Origin: Ostrinia nubilalis
Lineage: Eukaryota > Arthropoda > Insecta > Lepidoptera > Crambidae
Direction of reading: 5' to 3'
Assembly: GCF_963855985.1 (NCBI RefSeq)
Contig: NC_087119.1
Coordinates: 846,001 to 910,000, forward strand
Length of the DNA: 64,000 nucleotides
Under the pieces are notes generated by a model. That model ran no database searches. It was not told where the DNA came from and saw only the letters and a program-made list of their open reading frames with translations. The position numbers and the translations under genes are program-made. Each line of letters opens with the position of its first letter. The stretch's first letter is position 1. This document shows positions 1-11,573 of this stretch, in pieces.

Positions 1-72
1 AGCGTTATTACACCTTTTTATATTTACTCATATCATTAATTACTTTCTTTAAGTTAAATTAAACAAAATACA
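1..72 (-). mobile_element. start of the copia 3' LTR, cut by the window edge (tentative)
   Basis: Read on the minus strand, the purine run aggaggag (about positions 74-82) follows the gag-pol stop by about 45 nt and is a good polypurine tract. The LTR would then start with TTGTATTTTG and leave the window at position 1. I could not find the same LTR start to the right of the primer site, so the boundaries of the LTRs remain unproved. Confidence 0.45.
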
Positions 73-127
73 ACTCCTCCTGAATGTATATAACTTTTAT
101 AAAGTTTTAATAAAGTATTTTTAGTTA

Positions 128-3100
128 CTAACTCATAAAGTGATTAACACAGTTTACAAACTTTTCTTTACATAAGCTTTTAGTCATTAAATCTGCTAAG
201 TTATCATTTGAATTTACATATTCAATGTTGATGATGTTCTTTTCAATAAGATCTTTCAAGAAATGAGCCCTTATGTCAATATGCTTAGTTCTCTTAGAAT
301 TTTCGTAACTTTTCGACATAGATATAGCACTTATATTATCAACAAGTAAAATAGCATCACTATTGATGCTCAGGTGTTTGCTGAGGCCCTTGATGTTTAC
401 CAGCTCCTGTGCAGCAGCAGCAGCAGCGACGTACTCGGATTCAGCGGTGGATAGCGCCACACACGATTGCTTTTTCGAAAACCAAGCTATAGGATTCACT
501 CCATGTAGTATTATGCTGCCGCTTACGCTTTTCCTGTCGCTTCTGTCTCCAGCCCAGTCTGCATCAGAGAATCCATACAGGTTTGTATCTTTAGTCTTTC
601 GAAATATTATACCTTTATCTTTGGTTTCTTTTAGGTAGCGTAGCACTCTCTTACTAGCTTTCCACAGTTGTTCATTTGGTTTATCTAGGTATCTACTCAG
701 ATAGGATACCACAAATGTCAAGTCCGGTCTCGAAGTCACAGTTAAGTATAGCAGGCTTCCAATCAATTCACGGTAGGGTACATTCAGTATTTCTTCATTA
801 TCATTTATTTTTATATTGTAGTCTATTTCCATAGGTGTCTTCATTCCTTTGCAGTCAGTCATATTATATTTCTTTAGTATTCTCTCTATCATATTAGTTT
901 GTTTTATTTTTATAGAATCTTCATTTCTCTCAACTTGCATGCCTAAAAATGTTATCATTTTTCCTAGGTTCTTCGCATTGAATTGTCTAATTAATTCCTT
1001 TATAGTAGTTTCTCCATTTCCAATAATGAGAATATCATCGACGTATATCAACATCCAGCAGTCTTTTTTGTAGTACATACAGTAGTCGTATTCTGACCGT
1101 AGAAATCCATTTCTCTTCGCGAATTCATCTATAGTTTCATTCCAACATTTAGGAGATTCTGTCAGTCCATACAATGCTCGCTTCAGTTTCAACACTGTAT
1201 TTTTATTTTTAGTTTCATATCCTTTTGGTACTTTTATGTATACATCCGACTTTAGCATTCCATTCAAAAATGCGGTTGGTATGTCTAGTTGTACAATTTC
1301 AAGATCTTCTTGTACTGCTTTTGAAATAAACATTCTTACTGTAGCATGTCTCGCAACTGGTGCATAATTATTTTCAAAAATATCTTCTTTTTTCTGTTGA
1401 AATCCTCTCACGACTAACCTTGCTTTCTTAGTTCCTTCTTCTTTTTCTTTAAAAATCCACTTTGTATCTATTGATTTCATTCCCTTCGGTAATTTTGTTT
1501 CTTCCCATGTTTCCAATTTCTCAAGTGCTTGTAATTCATGATTTATTGCTTCTTTCCACTCAGTATTCTTTATTGCTTCTTCATACGAGTTTGGTACACT
1601 GGCGCTTAGACAAATGACGATATTACTTTCGTATTGTTGTAGATATGCTGGTCGTTTCACTATTCTTCCTGCTTTAGTACAGTATTTTTCTTCATCTAAT
1701 TCTTCAGTTTCTTCACTTGAACTTTCAATTCTTTCATCATTTCCATTGTCTGTATCTATTTCTTCTTCCTGTTGTAAATACTTTCCTTGTTTAATTTCTT
1801 CCTTCTGACTGTATTGAAAATCAGTTTCATCGAATTGCACATCTCTTGACACAATAATTGAGTTATTTTCCGGATTCCACAGCCTATATCCCACAGTACC
1901 ATAACCAACCATCCTTGTTTCTTGCGCTCTTTTATTCAATTTTCCTTGTCTTGGTATGATAGTAGCCCACACTCTTGAACCAAATACTCGCAGTCGTGAT
2001 AAGTCAGTTTTCCCATATCTCATGAAGCATGGTGTCTTGAAATTGATCGCCCTTGAGGGAGATCTGTTCAGTTGGTAAGCTGCGCATTGTATCGCTTCAC
2101 ACCACAATGACTTGGGCAATTTTGTCTCTGCAAACAAAGTTCTCACTTTATCACACAAGGTTCTATTTAAGCGCTCCGCCACTCCGTTTTGTTGCGGGGA
2201 ATAAGGTAAGGTATATTCCAATCGTATTCCTTTATTTCTACAAAAGTTTTTCACTTTAAGTGCTGTAAACTCTGCGCCATTGTCACATCGAATCCTTTGA
2301 ACTTTATTACTTATGTCATTTTCCAACCTTCTTATGTAATTTATTAATATATCGGTTGCTTCAGATTTATTTACCATTGAAAACACTACGCAAAAATGAG
2401 AGTAATCATCCAAAATAGTCAAAAAATATCTCTCACCGTTAAGTCCACATTCTCTGACAGGTCCTGCTATATCGGTGTGTAACATTTCACCCACTCTCCT
2501 CGATCTTGGTTTTGATGTCTCCTTGAACGGTCGCCTTGTAGCTTTCCCCTCCATACATGGGCTGCAAACTTTATTACTTGTTGGTAACTGCATTATACCT
2601 AAACATTTTCTATTTAAATGTCCTAATCTTTGATGCCAGATATTATTGGAAAGATCATCATCACACTGATTACTAGCTTTACTCATGTTACATTTTACAA
2701 AATTTATATTTGCATTCAATTTATACAACCTGTTTTCGCAATAGCCAACCAAATTAACATGTGTGCCCTTTATTATGACATTATTTTTGTTAAAATTTAC
2801 CAAAAAACCAGCTTCAGTTATTTTCTTTACAGATAATAAGTTATAAGTGACATTTTCAACAATTAACGCTTCTATTTTTATGTTATTATTTTTATGTTTA
2901 AATCTCAAGGTTCCAATTTTATTGGTTGTTATGTATTGACCATTTGCAACAAATATTTTTATATGTTTATCCAAGCTTTTAACATTTGACATGTACTTTT
3001 CATAATTATTACTTACAATGTGTTGTGTACAACCGGAATCCACAATAAAATTAATTTCAAAATCATTGCCAGCAGCAGTTAACATCTCTTGTTCACTCGC

Positions 3101-3904
3101 AATGAAACTCAGGTCACTTTGATGTAGTAAAGATGACGGTTGATATCCTCTTGATCCTCGTCCTTGCCTTCCTCGGCCTCTGCCACGGCTCCTTGCATTA
3201 TTCCTCCTCTGCTCCGGTACTTTTTCCTTATTTTTGCATTCGTATGATTTGTGGCCGGGTTTTCCGCATGTATAACAGGTGATGAAAGCCTTTTCTTCGT
3301 GGTCTTCATTACTCACATTTAATTTAGTTTGTGCGTCGAGTAGTCTCGCTTTTACAAAGTCAAAGCTCAAACTCTTCTCCGTTGCCATTGTTTCAATTGA
3401 GGTTATGACATGATCATATTCCTTGGGTAGTGAAGATAGCAGATAGCAAATTTTGTCGTCTTCTTCTATTTGTACGTCAATGGCTTGTAGATCGCTTATT
3501 ATCGAGCAGAACTTGATCAAATAAGTCTGTAATGGTTCTGTGCATTTCATGGACAAAAGTTTTCTCTTTAGGTAAAATCTATTATATACGCTTCTTCGTT
3601 CGAAGTTATTTTCCAATAACGTTAGCATTTCTTTTGCATTACACGCATTTCTTATAATTTCCACATATTTGTCGGAAATGCACTGAGCTATGAGTGATTT
3701 GGCTCGGGCATCATCCTTCATGAATTGTTTGTCATGTTCCTTTGTTTTGTCCTCCTCCAAAACATATGATACACCTTTTTCCTCCAATATCAATTTCAGA
3801 CGAAATTTCCATGTGCTGAAATTTGTGTTCTCATTTAGAAGTGGCAAAGTGGTAGCCGCCGCAGCAACGCCCGCAGACGCCATTTTTGTCGAAGTCACAC
3901 TCAC
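128..3904 (-). CDS. Ty1/copia retrotransposon gag-pol, intact reading frame
   Basis: A single 1,258-codon frame in copia order. The Gag region has a CCHC zinc knuckle CYTCGKPGHKSYEC near residue 211. An aspartic protease FIVDSGCTQHIV follows near 285. The integrase has an HHCC finger (HQRLGHLNRK...CSPC near 420-450), a catalytic HTDIAGP Asp near 476, RCDNGAEF near 540 and SPQQNGVAERLNRTL near 570. The reverse transcriptase has YVDD encoded at 1034-1045 (about residue 955), and the RNase H has DADWAGD and STAESEY near 1120-1160. No stop or frameshift interrupts it. Integrase before RT separates it from gypsy elements. It lies antisense to furry inside an intron, and a moderately short copia length is the only oddity. 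The intact frame suggests it was recently active. Confidence 0.95.
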   Translation of the reverse strand: MSVTSTKMASAGVAAAATTLPLLNENTNFSTWKFRLKLILEEKGVSYVLEEDKTKEHDKQFMKDDARAKSLIAQCISDKYVEIIRNACNAKEMLTLLENNFERRSVYNRFYLKRKLLSMKCTEPLQTYLIKFCSIISDLQAIDVQIEEDDKICYLLSSLPKEYDHVITSIETMATEKSLSFDFVKARLLDAQTKLNVSNEDHEEKAFITCYTCGKPGHKSYECKNKEKVPEQRRNNARSRGRGRGRQGRGSRGYQPSSLLHQSDLSFIASEQEMLTAAGNDFEINFIVDSGCTQHIVSNNYEKYMSNVKSLDKHIKIFVANGQYITTNKIGTLRFKHKNNNIKIEALIVENVTYNLLSVKKITEAGFLVNFNKNNVIIKGTHVNLVGYCENRLYKLNANINFVKCNMSKASNQCDDDLSNNIWHQRLGHLNRKCLGIMQLPTSNKVCSPCMEGKATRRPFKETSKPRSRRVGEMLHTDIAGPVRECGLNGERYFLTILDDYSHFCVVFSMVNKSEATDILINYIRRLENDISNKVQRIRCDNGAEFTALKVKNFCRNKGIRLEYTLPYSPQQNGVAERLNRTLCDKVRTLFAETKLPKSLWCEAIQCAAYQLNRSPSRAINFKTPCFMRYGKTDLSRLRVFGSRVWATIIPRQGKLNKRAQETRMVGYGTVGYRLWNPENNSIIVSRDVQFDETDFQYSQKEEIKQGKYLQQEEEIDTDNGNDERIESSSEETEELDEEKYCTKAGRIVKRPAYLQQYESNIVICLSASVPNSYEEAIKNTEWKEAINHELQALEKLETWEETKLPKGMKSIDTKWIFKEKEEGTKKARLVVRGFQQKKEDIFENNYAPVARHATVRMFISKAVQEDLEIVQLDIPTAFLNGMLKSDVYIKVPKGYETKNKNTVLKLKRALYGLTESPKCWNETIDEFAKRNGFLRSEYDYCMYYKKDCWMLIYVDDILIIGNGETTIKELIRQFNAKNLGKMITFLGMQVERNEDSIKIKQTNMIERILKKYNMTDCKGMKTPMEIDYNIKINDNEEILNVPYRELIGSLLYLTVTSRPDLTFVVSYLSRYLDKPNEQLWKASKRVLRYLKETKDKGIIFRKTKDTNLYGFSDADWAGDRSDRKSVSGSIILHGVNPIAWFSKKQSCVALSTAESEYVAAAAAAQELVNIKGLSKHLSINSDAILLVDNISAISMSKSYENSKRTKHIDIRAHFLKDLIEKNIINIEYVNSNDNLADLMTKSLCKEKFVNCVNHFMS

Positions 3905-3972
3905 AATGTGCTACCACAATTTTCAGGATCGCAACCCCTTTTATTGTTCCGTTATCCACTGTTGTAGCTAAC

Positions 3973-3990
3973 TACGCTCTGCTACCATAT
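3973..3990 (-). other. copia primer-binding site, initiator tRNA-Met type
   Basis: On the minus strand this reads TGGTAGCAGAGCGTAGTT, which I recognise as the copia-class site that pairs with an internal part of initiator tRNA-Met (half-tRNA priming). It lies about 70 bp upstream of the gag start, where the primer site should be. The 5' LTR should therefore start immediately to its right, from about 3991 onward. That LTR ends (minus strand) in TTCTCAATA, but its outer border is not resolved. Confidence 0.8.
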
Positions 3991-4251
3991 TGAGAATAAT
4001 GATAAACTGTTTGTAGATCAACTTGCTTTTATTTCAGCACATTTTATATTAATACAAATTAACACCGGTGGGACGCTCGGCGCGACCAGAGAGAAGAAAA
4101 AAAAATTGACACTAGTGAAGTGCAAATCAATTGACGATCATAGTGTTGTGCTTTATGTATTTCAACAACATCTAAAACCAGTCTTAGTGTAATCCGTCAC
4201 ACACATAACTTTTTGAGACAGATTTGAAAGCTTCCAATCCATTAGTAACTA

Positions 4252-4345
4252 CTAGCGTATCCCGTGACTTCGTCTACGTTTCTGTTCTTTAGTATAAAGG
4301 AGATTGAAATATCTACATTACATCAACAGTTTTTGAATTTAGTCT
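4252..4345 (-). mobile_element. Helitron-like 3' end
   Basis: Read on the minus strand, the segment ends acgaagtcacgggatacgctagt. Non-autonomous lepidopteran Helitrons have a similar GAAGTCGCGGG...CTAGT terminus with a small GC-rich stem just before CTAG. Only the 3' end is clear; the 5' start toward higher coordinates was not found, so the right limit given is nominal. Confidence 0.55.
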
Positions 4346-5017
4346 TAGACGCCAAAGTAATATGATACAAACTTGATGATAGCCTCTAGCTAGACCCTTA
4401 ACTTACCTTTCTATTCTAACTTTCCTCGTGCCAAATTTCAGCTCACGTCTATCACGTCACATTTACGTGAAGGAAAGTGACCTTTTGCCTTTTTATACCT
4501 ATCTACATTTATGTGTACCGTACAAAGTTGTCAAAACTTGCGTGCTGTCAAAGATAGAGGATAATAAAAGTTATGATAAGATATTCGTATAGCCACAGAA
4601 TAATAATAAGTACTAATACGTACAGAAAGTTTTCCTCGCAAAGGTATTCTAAATTAAATTTATGTGTGACGTGAAGAGCCAAACTGCGGAAAATGGCGGA
4701 GGAAATGACTAAGCTATACTAAGCGTGAATGTGGAATGGAATAATAACCACTTACTTAGCTTTCGTTTTGAAAACACGTATAAAGGACAGAGACAAAATA
4801 ATAATATGTAAAGCTATGAATTTTAAATGTGACTTTTTGAAAATCTGATTTCATGCAGGAAAATTGTATTCTTATTCGTTCGTATAGACGAATATTCTTA
4901 CGTTATAATATTCATAGGAATATCGTTACTTTTTTGTTATTTTTTGACATGCACAGATGTGAATTAAAATCGTTTCGCTGTCATGTCACCAGTATGCCGT
5001 CGGCGTTAGAGTAGGCG

Positions 5018-5632
5018 CACACCGTTGATTTTTCGTCGTCCGATAGTTTAGTCGGGCAGTTGAGCAGTATGGGCATGTATGGGAGTGCCAGCGTTGCCAG
5101 ACGTCCCGATTTTGGCGGGACGTCCCGATTTTTAAATCAAATTTATATGTCCCGCGCGGGACAGGCTCGGTCCCGCTTTTCGGAGAGAGACACTCACTTC
5201 ACCAGACTATTGTTTAAAACGCCATATTATTCTAAAGAATATTTTTTTTATTTTGATTTTTCTTTTTTTCTCTTTTTTTATTCTAAAGACGAATTTAACG
5301 ATAGAGTGAATCTGATTTAAAATATTTTTTTTTTTGTTAAAATACATTTTCTATGGCTACTTTTGCTATCTATTGTCACGTAAACGTAATTTTAAGTCAA
5401 ATAAAAAGATAAATATTTGAAAACCTTTGATTGTATACGTTTTTTTACTATGTCCCGCTTCTGACAGAAGAATCCCGCTATTTTCACTCAAAAAGTACCA
5501 AAGTCCCGACTTGGCGAAAAAAAAAACTGGCAACGCTGGGGAGTGCGCACACTACGCCGATTCGATTTGGCCGATTCTTCATACAAATTAAAATCGGGCA
5601 CAACTATCGGCCAACTAAAAATCAACGGTGTG
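5018..5632. mobile_element. inverted-repeat MITE disrupted by a nested hAT MITE
   Basis: The ends are CACACCGTTGATTTTT on the left and AAAAATCAACGGTGTG on the right. A further inner match (gtccgatagttta / aactatcggcc) follows on each side. The hAT-type element at 5089-5538 lies inside it. Removing the insert leaves an element of only about 160 bp. No clear target duplication was identified for the outer element. Confidence 0.7.
5089..5538. mobile_element. hAT-type MITE, 450 bp, 8-bp target duplication
   Basis: The terminal inverted repeats are CAGCGTTGCCAG and CTGGCAACGCTG. The perfect 8-bp direct repeat GGGAGTGC flanks them at 5081-5088 and 5539-5546, which is the hAT superfamily target length. 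Both arms have several copies of the motif tcccg/cggga (gacgtcccgatttt, tgtcccgc). The interior is AT-rich and has no transposase. Confidence 0.92.
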
Positions 5633-5676
5633 GGCATACTCAATGACAAACATTGAACAGTTGAACTTTTCCGCAG

Positions 5677-5868
5677 GCCAAGCGCGTGGTGCTGTACCTA
5701 GCGCGGTCCCGGCCTGAGAGGCTGCTGGACGAGATGATGACGGAGCTGCAGACGGTGGAGACGCTCAACTGCCTCATCGAGCGCACCGAGACGCCGCCCT
5801 TCTACCGCCTCACCTCCATGCGGAAAGCCACCTCCGGCCACAGCGACGGGCCCGGCACTGGATCTCAG
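5677..5868 (+). CDS. fry: furry exon E1 (first in window)
   Basis: This 64-codon exon is phase 0 at both ends. The acceptor is the AG at 5675-5676 after a short pyrimidine run, and the donor is gtaggt at 5869. It reads [20 protein letters not shown] at the start and then the strongly conserved block with [20 protein letters not shown]. It ends in a Gly/Ser-rich stretch typical of a linker between helical repeats. GC content is far above the surrounding intron. The open frame runs 24 nt past the donor, but the conserved protein stops exactly at the GT. A hAT-type MITE starts only 31 bp downstream of the exon end. Confidence 0.93.
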
Positions 5869-5898
5869 GTAGGTTACCTCACTAATAACTGACCTGAC

Positions 5899-6219
5899 TA
5901 GGGTTGCCAGGTGGCCGGCTTTAGCCGGAATTGTTCGGCTTTTTACGGTCGTGTCCGGCCAAAAATTGTCTTGTCCGGCCTGTCCGGCTTTTGTTAGGCT
6001 TTTTATGTGGCTGCCGCGCCAGGCGAAAGTCAAGCTACAGAATAATATCAAGCGCACGCATCAGGATGTTGGTCAACCGATGATGTAGAATTCACTCGTA
6101 AGCTATGACACTAATTGCACCCCCCTCCTCCCCCGTGACATGTCTAGCTTTTAGGGTAAAATGTCCGGCCAAATGAAGCACAGAGTCCGGCTTTTATGTT
6201 TTAGGACCTGGCAACCCTA
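5899..6219. mobile_element. hAT-type MITE, 321 bp, 8-bp target duplication
   Basis: The ends are TAGGGTTGCCAGGT and ACCTGGCAACCCTA, flanked by perfect GACCTGAC repeats at 5891-5898 and 6220-6227. Inside, gtccggcc and ggccgg motifs repeat many times. There is no coding capacity. It inserted only 31 bp downstream of furry exon E1. Confidence 0.92.
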
Positions 6220-6227
6220 GACCTGAC

Positions 6228-9200
6228 AGTCTCACTGACTTGACTATGACTTAAGATCCTATGTCCCCTAGATGGCAGAGGCAGAGGGCGTCCACAACAG
6301 TTCTCCGTTGCGTCTACGACTCTCACTGCTGATAGATATTCCTCTGGTTCTAAATGACATTTCGTCGGTCTCAAGATGCCTCTTACTTAGCAACATGAGA
6401 TGATTCTCATAAAACGGGGGCCATTCTAAACCATCTCTCTTCCAAACTGAAGTCTCTTCGAAGCATACCTTGTACCTACTTGATCTAAGGTGGTGTACCT
6501 TAGATCCAGTAAAAGGCTCGTAAATTCAAGTTCTCTATCTATACACTACCCAACCTCCACTGAGTCATATGAGACATAAAGTAACATTATTGTATTTGTT
6601 CAACAGAGGGCCTGCTTTCACTCATCAGCTAACTTTTATACAGAATCACAGCATTACATGTGATACTACATTTTAGTTTTCATCCGATTATGTAACAAAT
6701 GTGCAAACTCGTGAGTTCATATTGAGGCTGCTACCGCCGCCGTCTACCCAATAATCGATGGACCAACTAATTCTGGCGAACTAACGTCGTTGCAGTCTGA
6801 CACAGTTAGAGTTAAATATACGAAGCGGAACGGCAGCACTTATCGATTGCGCTAAAATCAGTGGACTACATTGTGCCTCACCTTTGACATGTTATTTTAA
6901 AGTCGATCGTCGCAGTTAGATACAGGGCAGCTATCTGGGGCAAGGCTCTGGCCTGTTACTTGGTGACACCCGTCCGGCGGCGGCGAGCCCGAGGCTGGCG
7001 ATAACTGCACCTATTTCTGGAAAATGAAACGTCTTTAAAAATGCATGCCTGTAACGACGGTAGTTAGGGAGGTTTGCGAAGGCCATAATCAATAAGCAGT
7101 GCATATTAAGGTGGACTTCAGTCGGTGGTTGATTTGTTACATAATGACCCTTCCATCGATCATGTCTATCATTAGTCTGTCTTCGGTTTGTAACAAATAT
7201 TTATACAGTATATTCATTGCGTGAAGGAATGTATCTGCTTAGTAATTATTAGATTTCCTTACAGTTGAGAAACCACTATTTGAAATTATTTCTAAATAGT
7301 TTGATTTGCGAAGGCTTAAATCAACTTGTACGAAAAAATGCCCACTATTCGGTACAACGCAGGGCACTTACTTAGCCATTCGTTCAAATTAAGCCATTTC
7401 AGAAGTTTATGTGGCTCATAAAGTTAGACACCACAATAAACTTATAGAAGGATAAAATCCACGAAAATATCATTTGTATATTTTATACAGTTACGGAATA
7501 TTTGTTGATATAACAGAAAGGCAAATTCCGTCATGTTGAAATCTGTTCTTTGTGCAATATAGACAAAAAACAAATGAATGCAGCGCACAACGTAAAGGGT
7601 GTTTGTCAAAAAATGGCCGTTTCTGTAAAGTGCCGAATCCTTTGTCCGGTTGAAATTGTCTCTTATCAGCCGTCCGTTTACACTCCGCGTCCAAACGCGT
7701 TACAGGGTCTGTAAAGCGTAGCATCCGACAAAGGGCCGCTTTGAGGCGCGCGATTATGAGCCGTTGCGGCAACGAGCGCCTAGCGGAGCGGGAGATATCC
7801 GTTTGGATTTTCACCGGGCTGCAAATGTGTAAACGGTTTTAATTCTTCCATTGCTTCCTTTTCGCAGTCTCTCACAGTGTATGGGGGAAAATTGTTCTGA
7901 TGTTACTTGTTAAAGCTATTCACAGAACTCGTATATCGGTCTTAAGATAACTGAAACCAATTTTCTGCTTCAATAAATAATAAAGGCTTCTTTGTATCTC
8001 GGTTTCACTGTAATTGACCTATTTTAATCCAATTAAAATCTCCATGAATGCGTTTATTTACAAGTTTCAGCAAACACATTTTTGATGACTAGGCATTCAG
8101 CAACCCGGCGGGCAAGCGCCTAATATTAGATTCAGAAAATACCAGCTTGTCAATGTGTCTACATTTTAAAATATTTTCTAAAAGTTTTCATTTCTCAAAA
8201 CTTTAAATGCAGCGTTTTTTTGGCGGTGACAAGTTGAAGCGAAGTGTTAACGAGTTTACTAACCTGTGGTTCGCCCACCGCTGAATGTGTTATCAATAAA
8301 TGTAGCTACATATTATACTCCAACTTTCAACGTCTCTCCTTAAGAATGAGCTCCTTCTTTAGAATTGCCATTGTTATTTAGATACCTTTTTTAAGTCCTA
8401 ACAAGGAACCCTTATAGTTTCGATATGTCTGTCTGTCCGAGGTTTTGCTTGGAAACAATCGTTACTTTTTTATTATTCGTGTAACTGTTTGGTCACTGCG
8501 TCTAGTTTGTCAAATTATTCTTCATTGCCAAAAGTACCCTGTGTCCCTTCTAGTCTTGTTATTTATTCAAAGTAAAGCGGCTAAAAACATCGTTTTACGG
8601 AGCGAACAAAGCCATAAATGGTCTGCTTGAAATGTTTAAAATAACGCGTTAAAACATTGTAAAAACGGTCGCGAGTGGCTTAGCGAGTTCAGCGTAGTGT
8701 TATCAACCTCTGAACCCGTTCCCGAATCGGAAAAGTGAATATTATTCCATTCGAAAAAGTTTTCATCCTCTTATCGGACGAGGCGGTTTTTGCGAAGTAT
8801 ATTGCATTATCATAAAAATAAAATAAAACATTACTCGCAGTTCCACAAATTCATTAAAGGCCTTACACGCGGTGTTTTATTAAAGATAATTCTCTTTACG
8901 TAATTACGTAATGCATGTTTTTTAAAATAAAACAATATATTCTACTGCCCGCCTCAAAATAAAACTAATGCCATGGCTCGATCCAGTGGATATATGCTCT
9001 ATCCATAATGGTATTAGTTACTTATTATCTAGTGTGGGTCTATGGATAGTAAGTGGTTATGCTAATAGCAAATGCTTTTCAGTTCGTTCGTTCGTTTCAG
9101 CCAAATGACGTCCACTGCTTTCAGTAATCGGCTTTAATTTTCACCCACCATTAATTTGTCACGCAGGCTTACTGTCGTGATACAAAGTAATTTACCATGC

Positions 9201-11573
9201 CGTTAGCTTGACTGAGTCGTTTCATTGAATCCCAGTTTATACCCGGACGGTGGCAATTGGACCGGACGTCCGTTGATGCGGAAGTGACGCGTGGGAGGCC
9301 TGGGAGGCCGCTGCGCTGCAAATGGGATACGACTGGTCGCATCTGATGAACTGATTCACTTAGCCTGATGTTCGATGCAGAATTTCTGTAGTAGGTTATT
9401 GGCTATAATTGATTTGAAACCAATATTATTTGGGTCAGTTGGCTTTGGAAAACAGAACCACAACATACAAGTGACATGGAGCTCTAAAGCGGAACATCTC
9501 ATGAAAAGTGTCATATTATTATTTCCATCTCGTCTAGTGGTGTCCAATCCTCAATATCACTCGAAATTGCACTGACAAATCTCTCACTAACGACAAAATA
9601 GATTTCCGCTGTAACTAATAATTATATTACTCTCGATGCCGACTCGATGCGAATTCAGACGTGACAGCCTGAAAAATAGAATTAAACCGTGAAAAATGCT
9701 ACAACACCTTTCATGGGTCATTGCACTGTCGCGACGCGGGGATGTAGCAACAAACTGCGTTGCCATGGCGACCGCAGACATACGCGAAGAACCTCTATGG
9801 GGGAGGAATGGGGTAAGGTGCGCCGAGACCTGCACGTGTCTTCCTAGGGTACCTTTATCGCAACATCCTCCGGCGCGTGTAATATCCAAGCAAGAAACTG
9901 AGTACTTCACATATTTAATATACATTTTTCCAATATGAGTCGCAGATGACACAGATTTTTACACGCACGTGTGAGTTGTAGAATCGCAACTGCATGTAAC
10001 TATTCTAGGCATTCGCGCGAAGATATCTCCTATGTGAAACTCCAATATTACACTTCGAATTTCTAGCAGAATTACATTTTCTCTTCAATATATTTATTTT
10101 AGAAAAAAATGGTGATTCGAAACTTAGCCTTTGTCTGGCAAAGTTTCCACCAATATAATATTGGAGGCGTTTCAGCCTTTCATTTTTAATGAAATGGCAT
10201 GAAGCAGCTTTAGTAAAAATATGCTGAGAATACTGAAATCTCAATAGGCTTTTATTGTAATTACAACTTGAAACAAACAAATTGTTGGGCTTCAGTTCAT
10301 AATGGATTAAAATATTATTTTAACTCTTAATGTTGATAGATAGTTTATCTACATTTAATGTAGCTTAAAGTTGGGATGATTTTGTTGTTAAAGATAACAA
10401 AACTTTAGAGCAGCTGAACTTGGGTGCTCTTTTTGGCAACAACAACATATTTTAAAGTATTTAAAGATGTTTATCTATTTACTAGGTTATTAAATCATCG
10501 TGGTGTTATACTTAAACTATATGACCACGTTGATTTAATAACGAGGTGTCGATTCAGCTCAGGCTCGTGGTCTATTGTTGTTCATCTAATAGAGTGCTTA
10601 TCGGGTCACAGTGCAGCGCGCCACATGTAGGTCACGGCTATTGTTCCCGTGGCCCGCTGTTGCCGGGAGGGCCAGCCAGCGTGTATTAACGCGGGCCACC
10701 GCACGGGCACTATACCATTTCAGTAACCTTATTGCTCTCTTGTTACGTTTCCCAGAATCGTGTGTTATCGGACTATGCCTGCTGACCGCTGGAATATAAT
10801 ATTATTTGAATAGCATGTCCATATTATTTGAAAATTCAATCACGTATGATATGTACTCAGATTGTATGTGTAATTAAAATAGCGCAAAAGCTCAAAATTA
10901 ATTTGATGTAGTCCCTAATTAATTAATTATTGTATGAAATAGTTCTACGACTCAAGCTGGAACGTGTATTTCACTTAGGTTATTATGAGCCCTATTAGTG
11001 TTGAGTCTAACTGCCGTTAATAAGAGGCGGGGGCGTATCAAGTGCACGTGAACTTGATCTCGTTAGGATGGAGCATGTAAAAAGCTTTATAAACTTGAAC
11101 TATTTTCATTTTCCATTAGAGCTTTGAAGCGTGCTCTCTTCCTCGAGGGTTGTTGCTCTAATGTAACCCAATCGCAAGTTCACAGGGCGGGCAGTAACTG
11201 CATTATAGGTGTACCAGAATCTCATGGCAAATGGGGAAAATAAACTTTGTTGAGTGCAATACTGGGGAAATTGGATTAAACGATCTTGATACTGTTTAAT
11301 TTTTATTTATGACTAATATTAATGAACATGAAGTACGAATGCCTACCTATACATTTTAGGTATGTGTATGAAGAATGTTGTTATACATCGGGTTTTTAAC
11401 ATAGGAACATGTCTAGAAAAATAAGTAAACCGTATATTACTGTAAATAATTTTATTAAGTATCATACTTATAACTTATCACTTCATTCAGAACTAGAAAA
11501 CGATTCTAAGAACTCCACTTGCATTTCTTGTTCTTCAAATAGATGATCAAGTTAAAGAGGTATTAATATAATA
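6228..11573. other. intron of furry, mostly unannotated
   Basis: This stretch has no coding exon that I can support. A fragment at about 8388-8445 contains acaaggaacccttatag followed by tcgatatgtctgtctgtccg, a dispersed lepidopteran repeat I recognise by sight. An RTE 3' end lies at 9083-9119. Open frames at 7491-7814 (minus) and 9587-9952 (minus) show no family motif, splice context or codon pattern and are probably chance. Confidence 0.6.
9083..9119 (-). mobile_element. RTE LINE 3'-end fragment
   Basis: The sequence starts ttcgttcgttcgtttcagcc and continues aaatgacgtccactgct. Reversed, this is the conserved 3' end agcagtggacgtcattt-ggctgaaacgaacgaa shared with other copies in this window (31884-31920 plus strand, 49326-49565 minus strand, 63595-63711 plus strand). 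The cgaa repeat is the element tail. Confidence 0.8.

Noticed and set aside
7491..7814. 107-codon minus-strand open frame
   Set aside because: No recognisable domain, no splice or promoter context, Arg/Lys-rich composition that follows from local GC; probably chance.
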